Below, one piece after another: positions 42,919 through 51,568 of a DNA stretch of 54,948 bases. The stretch spans positions 1-54,948 of the forward strand of contig JAFTPX010000032.1 in assembly GCA_017463065.1 (NCBI GenBank), read 5' to 3'. A program made the translations under genes and the position numbers. Every line of letters starts with the position of its first letter. The first letter of the stretch is position 1. The DNA is from Clostridia bacterium (GTDB taxonomy: Bacteria; Bacillota; Clostridia; Oscillospirales; CAG-272). The notes below the pieces were generated by a model. That model did no database searches, was not told the origin of the DNA, and saw only the letters and a program-made list of their open reading frames with translations.

Positions 42919-43170
42919 AACCTTGGTAACATTGAGCAACTTTGTTTGTTCGGCAACGCCGAAACCTTGTCATGGGCAAGAACATCAAATTTGCGGGGTC
43001 CGCTGGATTTTTACCTTAGAACGAAAACAATCCCTTACGGAGATTTACAATAGTCGAGCGCGGTTACGGCAAGCCTCCCAATTAGAACTTGCCAGCAAGT
43101 TCTTGGAAGGGGTTTTAGGGGGAACCTTCTCGAAAGAAGGTTCCCCCTAACGCATCCCTAACGCATCCTA
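42919..43170. repeat. Composite repeat modules between tatD and the MltG-like gene
   Basis: Left part (42919-43000): CAACTTTGTTTGTTCGGCAA, CGCCGAAACCTTG, TCATGGGCAAGAACATCAAA, the nested-palindrome module. Right part, sense to the minus-strand gene: GGATGCG units overlapping the stop at 43168, then GGGGGAACCTTCT/AGAAGGTTCCCCC (43117-43148) and AACTTGCTGGCAAGTT (43087-43102). The 330-bp gap holds no gene. Confidence 0.8.
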
Positions 43171-43563
43171 TCGCATCCCTTCGGAAAAGGCAAGGAGAAG
43201 CTCACGGTAGCTCATGGCAGAATTCAATTCAAGAGTACCGACGAAGCGTTCGAGGCGGTCGGTTTTACTCTTGGAGGCGGTATAGAGCTGAAAGACCCAT
43301 GGATTTTGAAGGATTCCCTCGGCTTGCAGGCGATCCGCAAGGTCGGACAGAGACGTGGGCTCATCCACGGTCAGGGTGACGGTTCTTTGGGGCTTAACGA
43401 AGGCATACATATCGTTGGCGACGGAAATGACCAGTCCCGCGCAGAGCAGGGCGGTGAGAACCAGAACCAAGACACGGGAATACGCAAAACGGGTCAGCTT
43501 CTTGTCGGAAACTGACCCTGTTGTCGTTTGGGGATTGGTGTTGGGTGGGGTGATCTGTTCCAT
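43168..43563 (-). CDS. MltG-like N-terminal domain protein without transglycosylase domain
   Basis: 131 residues. One membrane segment (VLVLVLTALLCAGLVISVAN, ~30-49) is followed by TVTLTVDEPTSLSDLADRLQ, EGILQNPWVFQLYTASK and GTLELNSAMSYRELL. This matches the LysM-like N-terminal domain of the endolytic transglycosylase MltG (V-x-I-P-x-G-x-S-x-x-x-I-A, G-x-Y-x-L). MltG itself is ~330 residues and needs a C-terminal catalytic domain that is absent. It may be a truncated copy or a stand-alone regulator. The TAG stop lies inside a GGATGCG repeat, so the repeat may have caused truncation, though nothing MltG-like is visible beyond it. Confidence 0.7.
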   Translation of the reverse strand: MEQITPPNTNPQTTTGSVSDKKLTRFAYSRVLVLVLTALLCAGLVISVANDMYAFVKPQRTVTLTVDEPTSLSDLADRLQAEGILQNPWVFQLYTASKSKTDRLERFVGTLELNSAMSYRELLLAFSEGMR

Positions 43564-43596
43564 AAGACCTCCTATACTCGGTCTTTTCCCGTGCCG

Positions 43597-44610
43597 TTAC
43601 AGCCAAGAAATGACCAAGGCAATTATGTAGACCGCAAAGCAAGCAATGGCGGAGGGCTGACGGATCACGGACAAATAGGCTTCCTGTGGAGTGGGAGCGC
43701 TGTTGGGAGAGGGCTTGCGGTAATTCGCGGAATAGCCCCGCCAGAGATATTGCCGATAGAGTCGTGCCGCTTCGCCGCAAAAGAGGGCGGCGGATACGAG
43801 AAAGAAAACGGCAACCAGAAAGACAAAGAATCGGGTGCTTCCCGTGATCTCATAGAGGTTGTTTATATAGGGTTGCCCAAAAATACCGAAAATATTATAA
43901 AGAAAATGGGCAAGGATCGAGCCGAGGAGAGATCGGGTAGCGTAGAAGGTCAGTGCCAGAACGGCTCCCGAAAACAGATAAACGGGAAGATTGGCGAGAT
44001 TGAAATGCAACAGGGCGAAGAACACCGAGCTGAGAACGATTGCCCGAAGAACGCCGCCGCGCTCGTATTCACGGCACAGAATCCCACGGAACACGAATTC
44101 CTCACAGATGGAGGGGAGTACCGCATATGCCATGATCAGGTAGATCGTGCCCGAGGCAGTTCCGTCGTCTCCCGATACGAAGGTGTCGTAGAGTGAAAAG
44201 TTTTCGGACAGACTGCCCAAGCCGCCGAACAGGATACTGATCAGAATCCCCCCCGCGGACATCAGGACGGCGGCAGAGACGATGAGCAGAATCGAGTTCG
44301 CCCGAATGGGGCGCAACCGCAGTCCCGAAACGTACCGCTCACCGCTGAAGACGCACCAGATCGCCCCCGGGAGCAGGAAGATCATCATTTGAAGAATGAC
44401 CACGCTGTAATAGCGGTTCTCTCGGTTGATCAGCGCAATGTCGATCAGCTTGGAAAGCAGGAGAAGGACGTAGGTGGCAAGGACGAGAACGGTGGGATGC
44501 AGGGTAATGACGCGATTCTTCCAGCCCCGCTTGTGCAGATCTCTGCCACGGTGAGGCGGATCGTTTTCTGCTTGTTGCGCCGAGGCGCGAAGATTCTTTT
44601 CGGGTTTCAT
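43597..44610 (-). CDS. CPBP-family intramembrane metalloprotease
   Basis: 337 residues, about eight membrane segments. SICEEFVFRGILCREYER is motif 1 (E-E-x3-R), SSVFFALLHFNLANLP motif 2 (F-x3-H) and SLLGSILAHFLYN motif 3 (H-x3-N/B). These give the catalytic Glu and His ligands of the ABI/CAAX protease (Rce1-like) family, used for bacteriocin immunity, peptide maturation or unknown targets. It overlaps the 5-FTHF cyclo-ligase gene by 4 bp. Confidence 0.9.
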   Translation of the reverse strand: MKPEKNLRASAQQAENDPPHRGRDLHKRGWKNRVITLHPTVLVLATYVLLLLSKLIDIALINRENRYYSVVILQMMIFLLPGAIWCVFSGERYVSGLRLRPIRANSILLIVSAAVLMSAGGILISILFGGLGSLSENFSLYDTFVSGDDGTASGTIYLIMAYAVLPSICEEFVFRGILCREYERGGVLRAIVLSSVFFALLHFNLANLPVYLFSGAVLALTFYATRSLLGSILAHFLYNIFGIFGQPYINNLYEITGSTRFFVFLVAVFFLVSAALFCGEAARLYRQYLWRGYSANYRKPSPNSAPTPQEAYLSVIRQPSAIACFAVYIIALVISWL

Positions 44611-45209
44611 TTGACGTCAAATCCTCCTTTCTCGGTAACGATTCGATCCACGGGACGGTCATGCGCATCTCTTGGCAGGCGGTCGTCCAGGCAACAGCTG
44701 AAGAGAACGCCGACGGAGCATCCGTCAAAGTGGGACAGAAATCGGTCGTAATAGCCCTTTCCGTAGCCCAATCGGTAGCCGAAGGGGTCAAAGGCGAGGG
44801 CGGGAACAATGCAAAGCGCATGGGTAAAATCGGTGACGAGGGGATCGGCTTCAGTGGGCTCGGGAATGCCGTAGGCACCTGCCCGCATGGACTCCACACA
44901 ACAGACTTGACGGAAGGTCAGCGTACAGGTTTGCTCGTCCGAGACGGGGAAGGCAATCCGCTTGCCCAGCTCCTGGGCGTGCTTTGCCAGTGCCAGCAGA
45001 TTCGGCTCGCTGTGAATGGGGTAGTAAAACAGGACCGTGTCCGCCTCCCGAAAGCAGGGAAGGGAGGCAAGATTGGAGCAGAGTGCCGCATTCAGAAGGG
45101 TACGGCTCTGTGGCGAAATCCGTTTGCGGATCTGGCGATAGTGAGCGCGCAGCTCCTTTTTGTCGCGCCGAAATTTCGGGAGCATGGTTTTAGTCAGCGA
45201 TGACGGCAC
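44607..45209 (-). CDS. 5-formyltetrahydrofolate cyclo-ligase
   Basis: 200 residues from GTG 45209, which has AGGAG 7 nt upstream inside the preceding gene; ATG 45185 is an alternative without a ribosome site. RRDKKELRAHYRQIRKRISP, GKRIAFPVSDEQ and FGYRLGYGKGYYDRFLSHFD carry the conserved ATP and folate sites. It converts 5-formyl-THF to methenyl-THF. Middle gene of a minus-strand run with the DJ-1 and CPBP genes. Confidence 0.93.
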   Translation of the reverse strand: MPSSLTKTMLPKFRRDKKELRAHYRQIRKRISPQSRTLLNAALCSNLASLPCFREADTVLFYYPIHSEPNLLALAKHAQELGKRIAFPVSDEQTCTLTFRQVCCVESMRAGAYGIPEPTEADPLVTDFTHALCIVPALAFDPFGYRLGYGKGYYDRFLSHFDGCSVGVLFSCCLDDRLPRDAHDRPVDRIVTEKGGFDVK

Positions 45210-45729
45210 GGCGCAGCTCCTTTGCTTTCTCTTCCCCGCAAAGGACGGAAACCAGCATCAAGCCCATCTCGACCGCAACGCCCATGCCCGCGGCGGTAAT
45301 GATCTTACCGTCCCGCACTACACGGCGGCGGGATATGACCGCCCCAGTCAGGCGATCCTCAAAGCCCGGATAACAGATGGCTTCCTTACCCGCCAGCAGA
45401 CCCAGATCTCCGAGAATGGAGGGGGCGGCGCAGATGGCGGCAAGATAGGCGTTCTGCTCATAGGCTCGCTTGACGGCGTTTGTGACCACCCGACTTGCGG
45501 CGAGATTCAGGGTACCGGGCATTCCGCCGGGGAGAAAGATCAGTCGGGGGGAGTCGTCGTGATAGTCCGTGTCGGGGATATCCGCCGTGACGGTGATCCC
45601 GTGAGCGCCCGTGATCTGAGTTCCGCCCACTCCTACGGTGGTGACGACAAGACCCGCGCGGCGCAAAAGATCCAAGGGTGCCAGCGCCTCGACTTCCTCG
45701 AAGCCCTCGGCAAGAAACATATAAATCAT
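45190..45729 (-). CDS. DJ-1/PfpI family protein
   Basis: 179 residues. MIYMFLAEGFEEVEALAPLD, IFLPGGMPGTLNL and AAICAAPSILGDLGLLAGK, with the nucleophile cysteine in A-I-C-A-A-P and Glu in G-F-E-E, are typical of the YajL/DJ-1 branch. Members are redox-linked chaperones, glyoxalases or protein-repair enzymes; the precise activity is debated. It overlaps the cyclo-ligase gene by 20 bp and lies 34 bp downstream of hisS. Confidence 0.92.
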   Translation of the reverse strand: MIYMFLAEGFEEVEALAPLDLLRRAGLVVTTVGVGGTQITGAHGITVTADIPDTDYHDDSPRLIFLPGGMPGTLNLAASRVVTNAVKRAYEQNAYLAAICAAPSILGDLGLLAGKEAICYPGFEDRLTGAVISRRRVVRDGKIITAAGMGVAVEMGLMLVSVLCGEEKAKELRRAVIAD

Positions 45730-45763
45730 ACAAAAAGCCCTTTCTTGAGTGGTGGGACAGTTC

Positions 45764-47065
45764 TTACTTCCCGAAAAAATCTTCCAGCTTGTCCGTGGAG
45801 ATAGCGGTTTCTTCGCGGGTGGCGAGATTCTTGATCTTGACTACACCCGCTTCCAGCTCACTGCCGCCCATGATCAGGACGTGGGAAAACTGACCCTTTA
45901 CCGCATGCTCGATCTGCTTGCCGAATTTCTTCGAGCCCAGATAGACCGAGGTGGGGATTCCCGCATCACGGAGGCGATCCGCCAGTGCAAGGTAGCTCTC
46001 AAAGGGAACGTCGTCGAATTTCGTCACCAGAACCTTTTCCTCCGCGCCGAAGCTTTCGGGGATCAAGCCGTGGGTCACGAGGAAGTTCTCAAGGGTTACG
46101 TCGCCCATGCCGTAGCCAACGCCAGACACCTTGGCGTTCTTCACGAACAGACCCACCAGATTGTCGTACCGTCCGCCGCCGAACATGGCGCGGTTGTTCT
46201 CGGGGGCGTTGTCAAAGACCTCGAATACGGTTCCCGTATAGTAGTCCAGACCCCGAATGATGCCGAAGTCAAAAACACAGTATTGGGCGAGCCCCAGCTT
46301 GTCAAGGGCGGCAAACAGCAGGCGAAGCTCCCGCGCACCCACGGAATCGGGGCAGACGTCGGTGGCGTCTGTGACACTCATGTGATAAAGATCGTCGATC
46401 CGCTTGATCTGATCCCCATTCAATCCCAGTGCCAGCAGGTCCTTCTCGTAAGCCTCTCTCGGCACCTTGTTCTTGCGGTCGATGACCTTGGAGACCAGGC
46501 GGCTTCCCTCGGCGTCGGTTCCCGCAATGGCGGCGATGACGTCGTTAAAGAAGCGACGGTTATTGATACGGACGGTAAACATGGTCTCGTCCGCACCGAA
46601 TGCCTTCATAATACGGATGGCACTGACGATGACCTCCAGATCCGCCTCGTAGGTATCACAGCCGAAGATATCCACGTTCAGCTGCCAGAATTCACGAAGC
46701 CGCCCTCTTTGGGTTGCCTCGTAGCGGTACATATTGGGAATGGAGAACCAGCGGAGGGGAAAGGAGAGCTCGTTCATTTTTCCCGCCACCATACGGGCGA
46801 CGGTGGGCGTCATTTCGGGGCGGATCGCCAGCGTACGGTTGCCGCGGTCCACGAAATTATAGGTTTGCTTGGTGGCGATTTCCTCGCCGCTTTTGGCGGC
46901 ATACAGCTCCAAGGATTCCAGCATCGGTCCGTTATATTCCTCAAACGCCGAAACCTCCAAGGCAGAGCGGATCTTGCCGAAGAACCAGTTGCGCAGGCGC
47001 ATCTCGTCGGGGTAAAAGTCTCGGGTTCCTTTATAGGGCTGAGTAGAAAGCAATTGTGCGCACAT
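45764..47065 (-). CDS. hisS: Histidyl-tRNA synthetase
   Basis: 433 residues. Class II motifs: GTRDFYPDEMRLRNWFFGKI, motif 2 RYEATQRGRLREFWQLNVD, the histidine-A motif RGLDYYTGTVFEVF and a C-terminal anticodon domain. Charges tRNA-His. Start ATG 47065 with AAAGGA upstream. First gene of the run hisS-DJ-1-cyclo-ligase-CPBP under the promoter at 47106-47134; no T-box is seen in the short leader. Confidence 0.96.
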   Translation of the reverse strand: MCAQLLSTQPYKGTRDFYPDEMRLRNWFFGKIRSALEVSAFEEYNGPMLESLELYAAKSGEEIATKQTYNFVDRGNRTLAIRPEMTPTVARMVAGKMNELSFPLRWFSIPNMYRYEATQRGRLREFWQLNVDIFGCDTYEADLEVIVSAIRIMKAFGADETMFTVRINNRRFFNDVIAAIAGTDAEGSRLVSKVIDRKNKVPREAYEKDLLALGLNGDQIKRIDDLYHMSVTDATDVCPDSVGARELRLLFAALDKLGLAQYCVFDFGIIRGLDYYTGTVFEVFDNAPENNRAMFGGGRYDNLVGLFVKNAKVSGVGYGMGDVTLENFLVTHGLIPESFGAEEKVLVTKFDDVPFESYLALADRLRDAGIPTSVYLGSKKFGKQIEHAVKGQFSHVLIMGGSELEAGVVKIKNLATREETAISTDKLEDFFGK

Positions 47066-47105
47066 GATGATATCCTTTCTTTTTGAAAAACAGATTCAAT
47101 ACATT

Positions 47106-47134
47106 ATTATACCACAGGGGGCGTCTTTTGTCAA
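47106..47134 (-). promoter_or_regulatory. hisS promoter
   Basis: On the minus strand TTGACA, 17-bp spacer, TATAAT, 40 nt before the ATG. Confidence 0.88.
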
Positions 47135-47271
47135 TTGCGAACGGCGGAATTGGGGAGAGTTTTGACAGGATTTTTCCAGCATCATAAAACGGTCAAGATT
47201 TATTCAAGGTTCGGACACAGTTTTATGGTAAAATGGTTCAAGAATGGAAAACAAAGCGGAGGTATGCTTTG

Positions 47272-48339
47272 ATGAACGGAACAGAACGAAGTGAGGTACA
47301 GACGGAAGCGGTGGAGGCAATGGTGAAGGTAGAGTCGCTGACCAAGAGATATGGGGAGCGGGTGGCGCTAAGTGGGCTCTCGCTGTCCTTTGCCAAGGGC
47401 GGCATTCACGGAATTCTCGGACCTGCGGGGGCGGGAAAGACCACCCTGATGGAGCTTCTGTCAGGAAGTCTTGCGGCAGACGGGGGCAGCATCACGGTGG
47501 GCGGTGTCGCCGTATCGACCTCTGATCCCCACAGCCGCCGACGGATCGGATATTTGAGGGAACGCCCCGTCTTTCCTCGGGACATGACGGCGGAGGAGGT
47601 GCTGGATCTTGTGGGAGCCTCCCGCGGCGTTGCGGAGGAGAAGCGGTATCGTCAGATCAAGGAGGCATTGGAGCTCTGCGGTCTGGAGGAGGCGCGGAGC
47701 CGTCTGTGCGCTCGCCTTTCCTCGGAGGAGCGGCAAAGATTGGGACTGGCGGGGGCGCTGATGGGCAATCCCGACGTGGTGCTGTTGGATGAACCCCTTC
47801 GGGGCGGATCGGCAGACCGCAACGAGACGGTGACGGATATTGTCCGTATGCTGGGGAAAATCAAGACCGTGGTGCTTGCCACCTCGGATTTCTGCGTGGC
47901 GCGGGCACTTTGCTCGGAGGTGGCGATCCTCTCTGAGGGCGTGCTTCTGACGACTGATACCTTTGAGGGCTTGGAAGAAAAGCTGTTGGGAAGTCGGACG
48001 CTGACCGTGGGCACACGGGGAGATGCGCAGGCTTTGCTTGCCGCCTTGAAGGCGATCCCCCACGGGATCGGCTGTGAGCTTGCGCGGAACGGACGGACGG
48101 GAGAGCTTCGCTTCCGTTTGGACTATCGGACAGATCGGGACATCCGTGAGGCGGTGTCCGCCGCCCTGACCGCTCAGGGAGCCCCCATTCTTTCCATGAG
48201 TGATGACGCCCTTTCGCTGGAGGAGGTCTATCATTCCTTGACCGCCTCGTCGGCAACGAAGGAGAGTGCTGTTCCGCGGGCGGAGACGGGGGAGCGGCAA
48301 AGACGGGTTGGAAGAAAAGGAAAGGAGGCGGCACGATGA
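47272..48339 (+). CDS. ABC transporter ATP-binding protein (GldA-like)
   Basis: 355 residues from ATG 47272 (GGAGG upstream). Walker A GILGPAGAGKTTLMELLSG, Q-loop region RRIGYLRERPVFP, signature LSSEERQRLGLAGALMGNPD, Walker B VVLLDEPLRGG. The Walker A has A-G-A instead of S/P-N-G-A and the signature reads LSSEE instead of LSGGQ, and the H-loop His is replaced near VVLATSDF, so ATP turnover may be weak. The C-terminal ~100 residues follow the ABC-2 exporter pattern. It overlaps the permease-GldG gene by 4 bp and works with it. Confidence 0.85.
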   Translation: MNGTERSEVQTEAVEAMVKVESLTKRYGERVALSGLSLSFAKGGIHGILGPAGAGKTTLMELLSGSLAADGGSITVGGVAVSTSDPHSRRRIGYLRERPVFPRDMTAEEVLDLVGASRGVAEEKRYRQIKEALELCGLEEARSRLCARLSSEERQRLGLAGALMGNPDVVLLDEPLRGGSADRNETVTDIVRMLGKIKTVVLATSDFCVARALCSEVAILSEGVLLTTDTFEGLEEKLLGSRTLTVGTRGDAQALLAALKAIPHGIGCELARNGRTGELRFRLDYRTDRDIREAVSAALTAQGAPILSMSDDALSLEEVYHSLTASSATKESAVPRAETGERQRRVGRKGKEAAR

Positions 48340-50570
48340 GAGGGATGGTTCGGAAGGAGCTCAGAGCTCTGTTTGGCGGTCTGTACGGCTATTTGTTCTT
48401 GGGGCTTTTCTGGTTGTTTTGCGGCGTATTCGTGACCGTATTCAACTTTACCTACGGCTCGTCGGCGTTGGAATATACCATGGGCTTTCTGATCGTCGCC
48501 GTGGGATTGGTGATGCCGATCCTGACGGTCAAGCTCTTCCTTTTTGACGGGGACGAGGATCGGTTCCTCCGACTCTTGCCGCTGTCGGGAAAGGCGATCT
48601 TTTTTGGAAAATATCTGGCGGCGACGGCGGCGGTGGGGATTGCTACCCTTTCGGTGGCGGTGCTTCCGCTGATCCTCGACGTATTCGGGGACGTGCATCA
48701 TCCTGCCGCCTATTCCGCTCTGCTTGGCTTTTTCTTACTGGCGCAGGCGCTGCTTGCGTTCCAGATCTTCTTGGCGACGCTGTTCCGAGGCAGGCTGACG
48801 GCGTACCTTGTGGGCTTTCTGTCCATGGCGGCGTTGGCGGGGCTCCAGAGCCTTGGGGCGTGGCTGCCCGATCCCTTTGGAGGGGTGATTTCATATCTGT
48901 CGGTATTCGGATCCTTTTCGCCCTTCGTGTACGGGCGGTTGGACGGCGGGAGAGTTTTGTTGTATTTGTCTCTGTCCCTTGTCTTTCTTGTCTTAGCATG
49001 GCGGCAATGGAATCGGCGCAGGGGAGAGGAAGAGAAAGGGGCGCTCCGTGTGCCTGTTCTTGTTTTGGCGCTGGTACTGGTTGCCGTCAACGTGGGGGTG
49101 GCGTTCGTTCCCTCCCGCTTCCTTCGTTTGGACGTGAGCAAGTCCAAGAACTACACGGTATCGGATTCCCTTGGGGACTATTTCGCCTCCTTGGAGGAGG
49201 ACGTGACGGTCTGGATACTGGAGAACGAGGGAGACGACCGCAAATTTGTGTATTTTATGGAGGATCTTGCGGCAAGCAGTCCGAGGCTGACCTTGAAAAA
49301 GGACGGGGTGAAGGATTGTGGCGATTTGCTGGAGAAGGTGGGGGTCAAGGCAGAGGATCTGGAAGGGGTTCCGTACGGTGTGATTCTGGAGAGTCGGCAT
49401 CGGATGGAATTCGTGGACTATTACAGTCTGTTTTATTACGTCAACAGCAACACCTCGTTGATCAGCTTTTTTCAGACGTATTTTGACGCTGCCGAGGACG
49501 GCAAGCTTTCATGGTACGAGTATCAGCGGTACTACTATTATTTATATCAATATAGTTTGCAGGATTCCCGGTATGAGGAATATCTCTTCTATTTGGTGAA
49601 CGATTCCGCCTTGTATTTCCAAGGCGAGAGCGTGATTGCCGCGGCGACGGAATACGTGGCGGCGGAGCGGATCCCCGTGAAGTACGCCCTGACGGGACAC
49701 GGGGAGGCAGTAATGGAGGGCTCGGTGCTGGAGGGACTGTTCTCCATTTACGGAGAGAGCATACAATCCCTGACACTGACGGAGGGGGGATCGATCCCCG
49801 CGGACGCGGCATCGGTATGGATTGCCGCGCCTGAGCGGGATTACACTGTGGGTGAGATTCAAGCCCTTCGGGACTATCTGGAGCGGGGCGGTACGGTCAC
49901 GGTGCTGACTGACGAAGCCAATCTTTCCATGCCGAATCTGATGGCGCTGATGGCGGACTACGGGCTGAGCGCTTCGGCGGGGGCGGTGAAGGAGGAGATA
50001 ACAGTCACCGAGGACGACGGGCAAACCTTTCAGACGGTGGTCAGTGACGAGGTGGAGGCTGTGGCAAACGGACAGCACGATGCCTTGGCGGCGACGGGTG
50101 AGGAGACCTCTTTGATTCCTGTGATCACGGGCGGAAACGCCATTTCCTTTGGGGCGTGCGAAGATTCCTCGCTGATCCTCACGGCGTTGCTTTCTACCTC
50201 GGATCAAGCAATCGTGGGCGACAACACTGCCGAAAAGGGGGTTCGGGTTCTCGCGGCGGCGGCGGAAAACAACCGTGGCGCGCGGCTGTGCTGGTTCACG
50301 GGTGCGGATTCCTATACCGTGGCACTCAGCGGAGTGAGCTCCTCCGATGCGGCAATCTCTAATAACTTCTGTGTGTATCTGACCTTGGATTGGACTGATC
50401 TGGAATATCGGTCTGCCTTGACCCTGCCCGAGGATAAGCCCTATCAAGCGGCACCCTTGCAGGCTACCGCCTCTGCCGCAACTGTGTTCGGGGTCTTTAC
50501 CATTCTGATTTTACCCCTCTTCCTCGTAGGCATAGGCATCATCGTTTGGTACCGCCGCAAAAAAGCATAA
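48336..50570 (+). CDS. GldF-GldG fusion: ABC-2 permease with extracellular IFT52-like domain
   Basis: 744 residues. Residues 1-225 form a six-helix ABC-2 permease (RKELRALFGGLYGYLFLGLF, MGFLIVAVGLVMPILTVKLF). From ~235 a membrane helix leads to a long external region with VSKSKNYTVSDSLGDYFASL, KYALTGHGEAVMEGSVLEGL and DYLERGGTVTVLTDEANL, the GldG/ABC-type uncharacterised domain, and a final membrane helix (VFTILILPLFLVGIGIIVWY). In Bacteroidota GldF and GldG are separate gliding proteins; in Firmicutes the fused form is annotated as Gldg family protein without known role. An insert rich in Tyr (YEYQRYYYYLYQYSL) is unusual. Confidence 0.85.
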   Translation: MRGMVRKELRALFGGLYGYLFLGLFWLFCGVFVTVFNFTYGSSALEYTMGFLIVAVGLVMPILTVKLFLFDGDEDRFLRLLPLSGKAIFFGKYLAATAAVGIATLSVAVLPLILDVFGDVHHPAAYSALLGFFLLAQALLAFQIFLATLFRGRLTAYLVGFLSMAALAGLQSLGAWLPDPFGGVISYLSVFGSFSPFVYGRLDGGRVLLYLSLSLVFLVLAWRQWNRRRGEEEKGALRVPVLVLALVLVAVNVGVAFVPSRFLRLDVSKSKNYTVSDSLGDYFASLEEDVTVWILENEGDDRKFVYFMEDLAASSPRLTLKKDGVKDCGDLLEKVGVKAEDLEGVPYGVILESRHRMEFVDYYSLFYYVNSNTSLISFFQTYFDAAEDGKLSWYEYQRYYYYLYQYSLQDSRYEEYLFYLVNDSALYFQGESVIAAATEYVAAERIPVKYALTGHGEAVMEGSVLEGLFSIYGESIQSLTLTEGGSIPADAASVWIAAPERDYTVGEIQALRDYLERGGTVTVLTDEANLSMPNLMALMADYGLSASAGAVKEEITVTEDDGQTFQTVVSDEVEAVANGQHDALAATGEETSLIPVITGGNAISFGACEDSSLILTALLSTSDQAIVGDNTAEKGVRVLAAAAENNRGARLCWFTGADSYTVALSGVSSSDAAISNNFCVYLTLDWTDLEYRSALTLPEDKPYQAAPLQATASAATVFGVFTILILPLFLVGIGIIVWYRRKKA

Positions 50571-50905
50571 GGATGCGTGAGGATGCGTTTTTGGAACCTT
50601 TCTTTCAGAGAACTTGTTGGCATTTTGCCAACAGGCAAGTTTTGGGCGGCGTTGTCGCCCAAAACATTGCGGTTTCAAGCCTCCAAAGATCTTGCCGGCA
50701 AGTTCTTATCGAGGGATGTGGTCTCTGCGCTGATTGATTGTGGATATCCTATTTTTCAACATGCCACAGGCATGTTGGAAAAAGGCAACTTTGATTTTTC
50801 GGCAAAGCCGAAACCTTGCCATGGGCAAGGACATCAAATTTGCGCAACGGTTTGTTTTGAGGTAAAAATCCATCGGAAACTACGTACCGACCTGTTTGGA
50901 TGCGG
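50571..50905 (+). repeat. Longest composite repeat, after the GldFG gene
   Basis: Starts at the stop codon: GGATGCGTGAGGATGCGTTT, TTGGAACC, AACTTGTTGGCATTTTGCCA, GGGCGGCGTTGTCGCCC, AAGATCTTGCCGGCAAGTTC, CAACATGCCACAGGCATGTT, CAACTTTGATTTTTCGGC with GCCGAAACCTTG, CCATGGGCAAGGACATCAAA and AAAAATCCATCGG. It includes every module found separately elsewhere. No convincing gene lies in 50571-51055; a frame from ATG 50923 (MDKSKYRIPTRRCHECYGCR) has a plausible ribosome site but runs into antisense sequence. Confidence 0.8.
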
Positions 50906-51012
50906 GGGGCGGAGATATTGTAATGGATAAGAGCAAATATCGTATTCCGACCCGCCGCTGTCATGAATGCTATGGGTGTCGGGTGAGGGAGCTTCACGGC
51001 TTCGAGACGATG

Positions 51013-51041
51013 AAACGGGCGACTTGCGGTCGCCCGTTTTT
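51013..51041 (+). terminator. Hairpin between convergent units
   Basis: AACGGGCGAC pairs with GTCGCCCGTT and is followed by TTTTA on the plus strand; it can also stop transcription from the minus-strand gene ending at 51056. Confidence 0.75.
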
Positions 51042-51055
51042 ATGGATCTTTTCAA

Positions 51056-51418
51056 TTATTCCGCTTCTTCCTCGGCGGTGGTTTTCTCGGCGGTTGTGGC
51101 TTCGGCTTCCTTTTCCGCCTGTTTTCTTTCCTCCCGCGCCTTCTTGGCGGCTTCGATCTCTGCCACCTGCTCGCGGATCTGTTCCAGAATTGTATCCAAC
51201 TCCGCTACCACGGGGGCGATCTTTTCTGCCTGCGACTCTCCCGATTTCAACTGACGGTAGGTCAGCTTGCCTAACAGCTGATACTGGGTGTTGCGCTTGG
51301 ACTCCAAGCTTTTCAGCTTGATCTGCATGGAGGCGATGTCCACCAGCTCACTCGTTTTGTTAATTGCCTTGGTAGCCGCCCGCTTGGCGGTGTCGCGGAG
51401 CTCATTCCAGCTTGCCAT
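51056..51418 (-). CDS. Small coiled-coil protein of unknown function
   Basis: 120 residues from ATG 51418 (GGGAGAG upstream); the frame extends upstream without a ribosome site. SWNELRDTAKRAATKAINKT begins a long helix; residues ~30-105 are heptad-rich (LESKRNTQYQLLGKLTYRQL) and the tail is a run of Glu, Ala, Thr and Lys. Similar small proteins occur in many Clostridia, often near sporulation or envelope genes, with no known role. A -10 element TATAAT lies at 51472-51477 on the minus strand. Confidence 0.7.
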   Translation of the reverse strand: MASWNELRDTAKRAATKAINKTSELVDIASMQIKLKSLESKRNTQYQLLGKLTYRQLKSGESQAEKIAPVVAELDTILEQIREQVAEIEAAKKAREERKQAEKEAEATTAEKTTAEEEAE

Positions 51419-51568
51419 ATATACTCTCCCTTCGATATTCGGCGATTGCCTTTTTTCTATTCTATTATCATTATACAACAAAAATCCGAATTTGTAAAGA
51501 GTCGAATAAAAAAATAGAAAAACGGAAACAGTAAATGGAAAGGAAAGGGAAATCGGAGGATAGGAATC

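Noticed and set aside
45749..47086. 445-residue plus-strand reading frame
   Set aside because: Antisense to hisS.
50896..51321. 141-residue plus-strand frame with cysteines at its start (CHECYGC)
   Set aside because: Runs through a terminator hairpin and then antisense to the coiled-coil gene; only the first ~40 residues could be real and nothing supports them.
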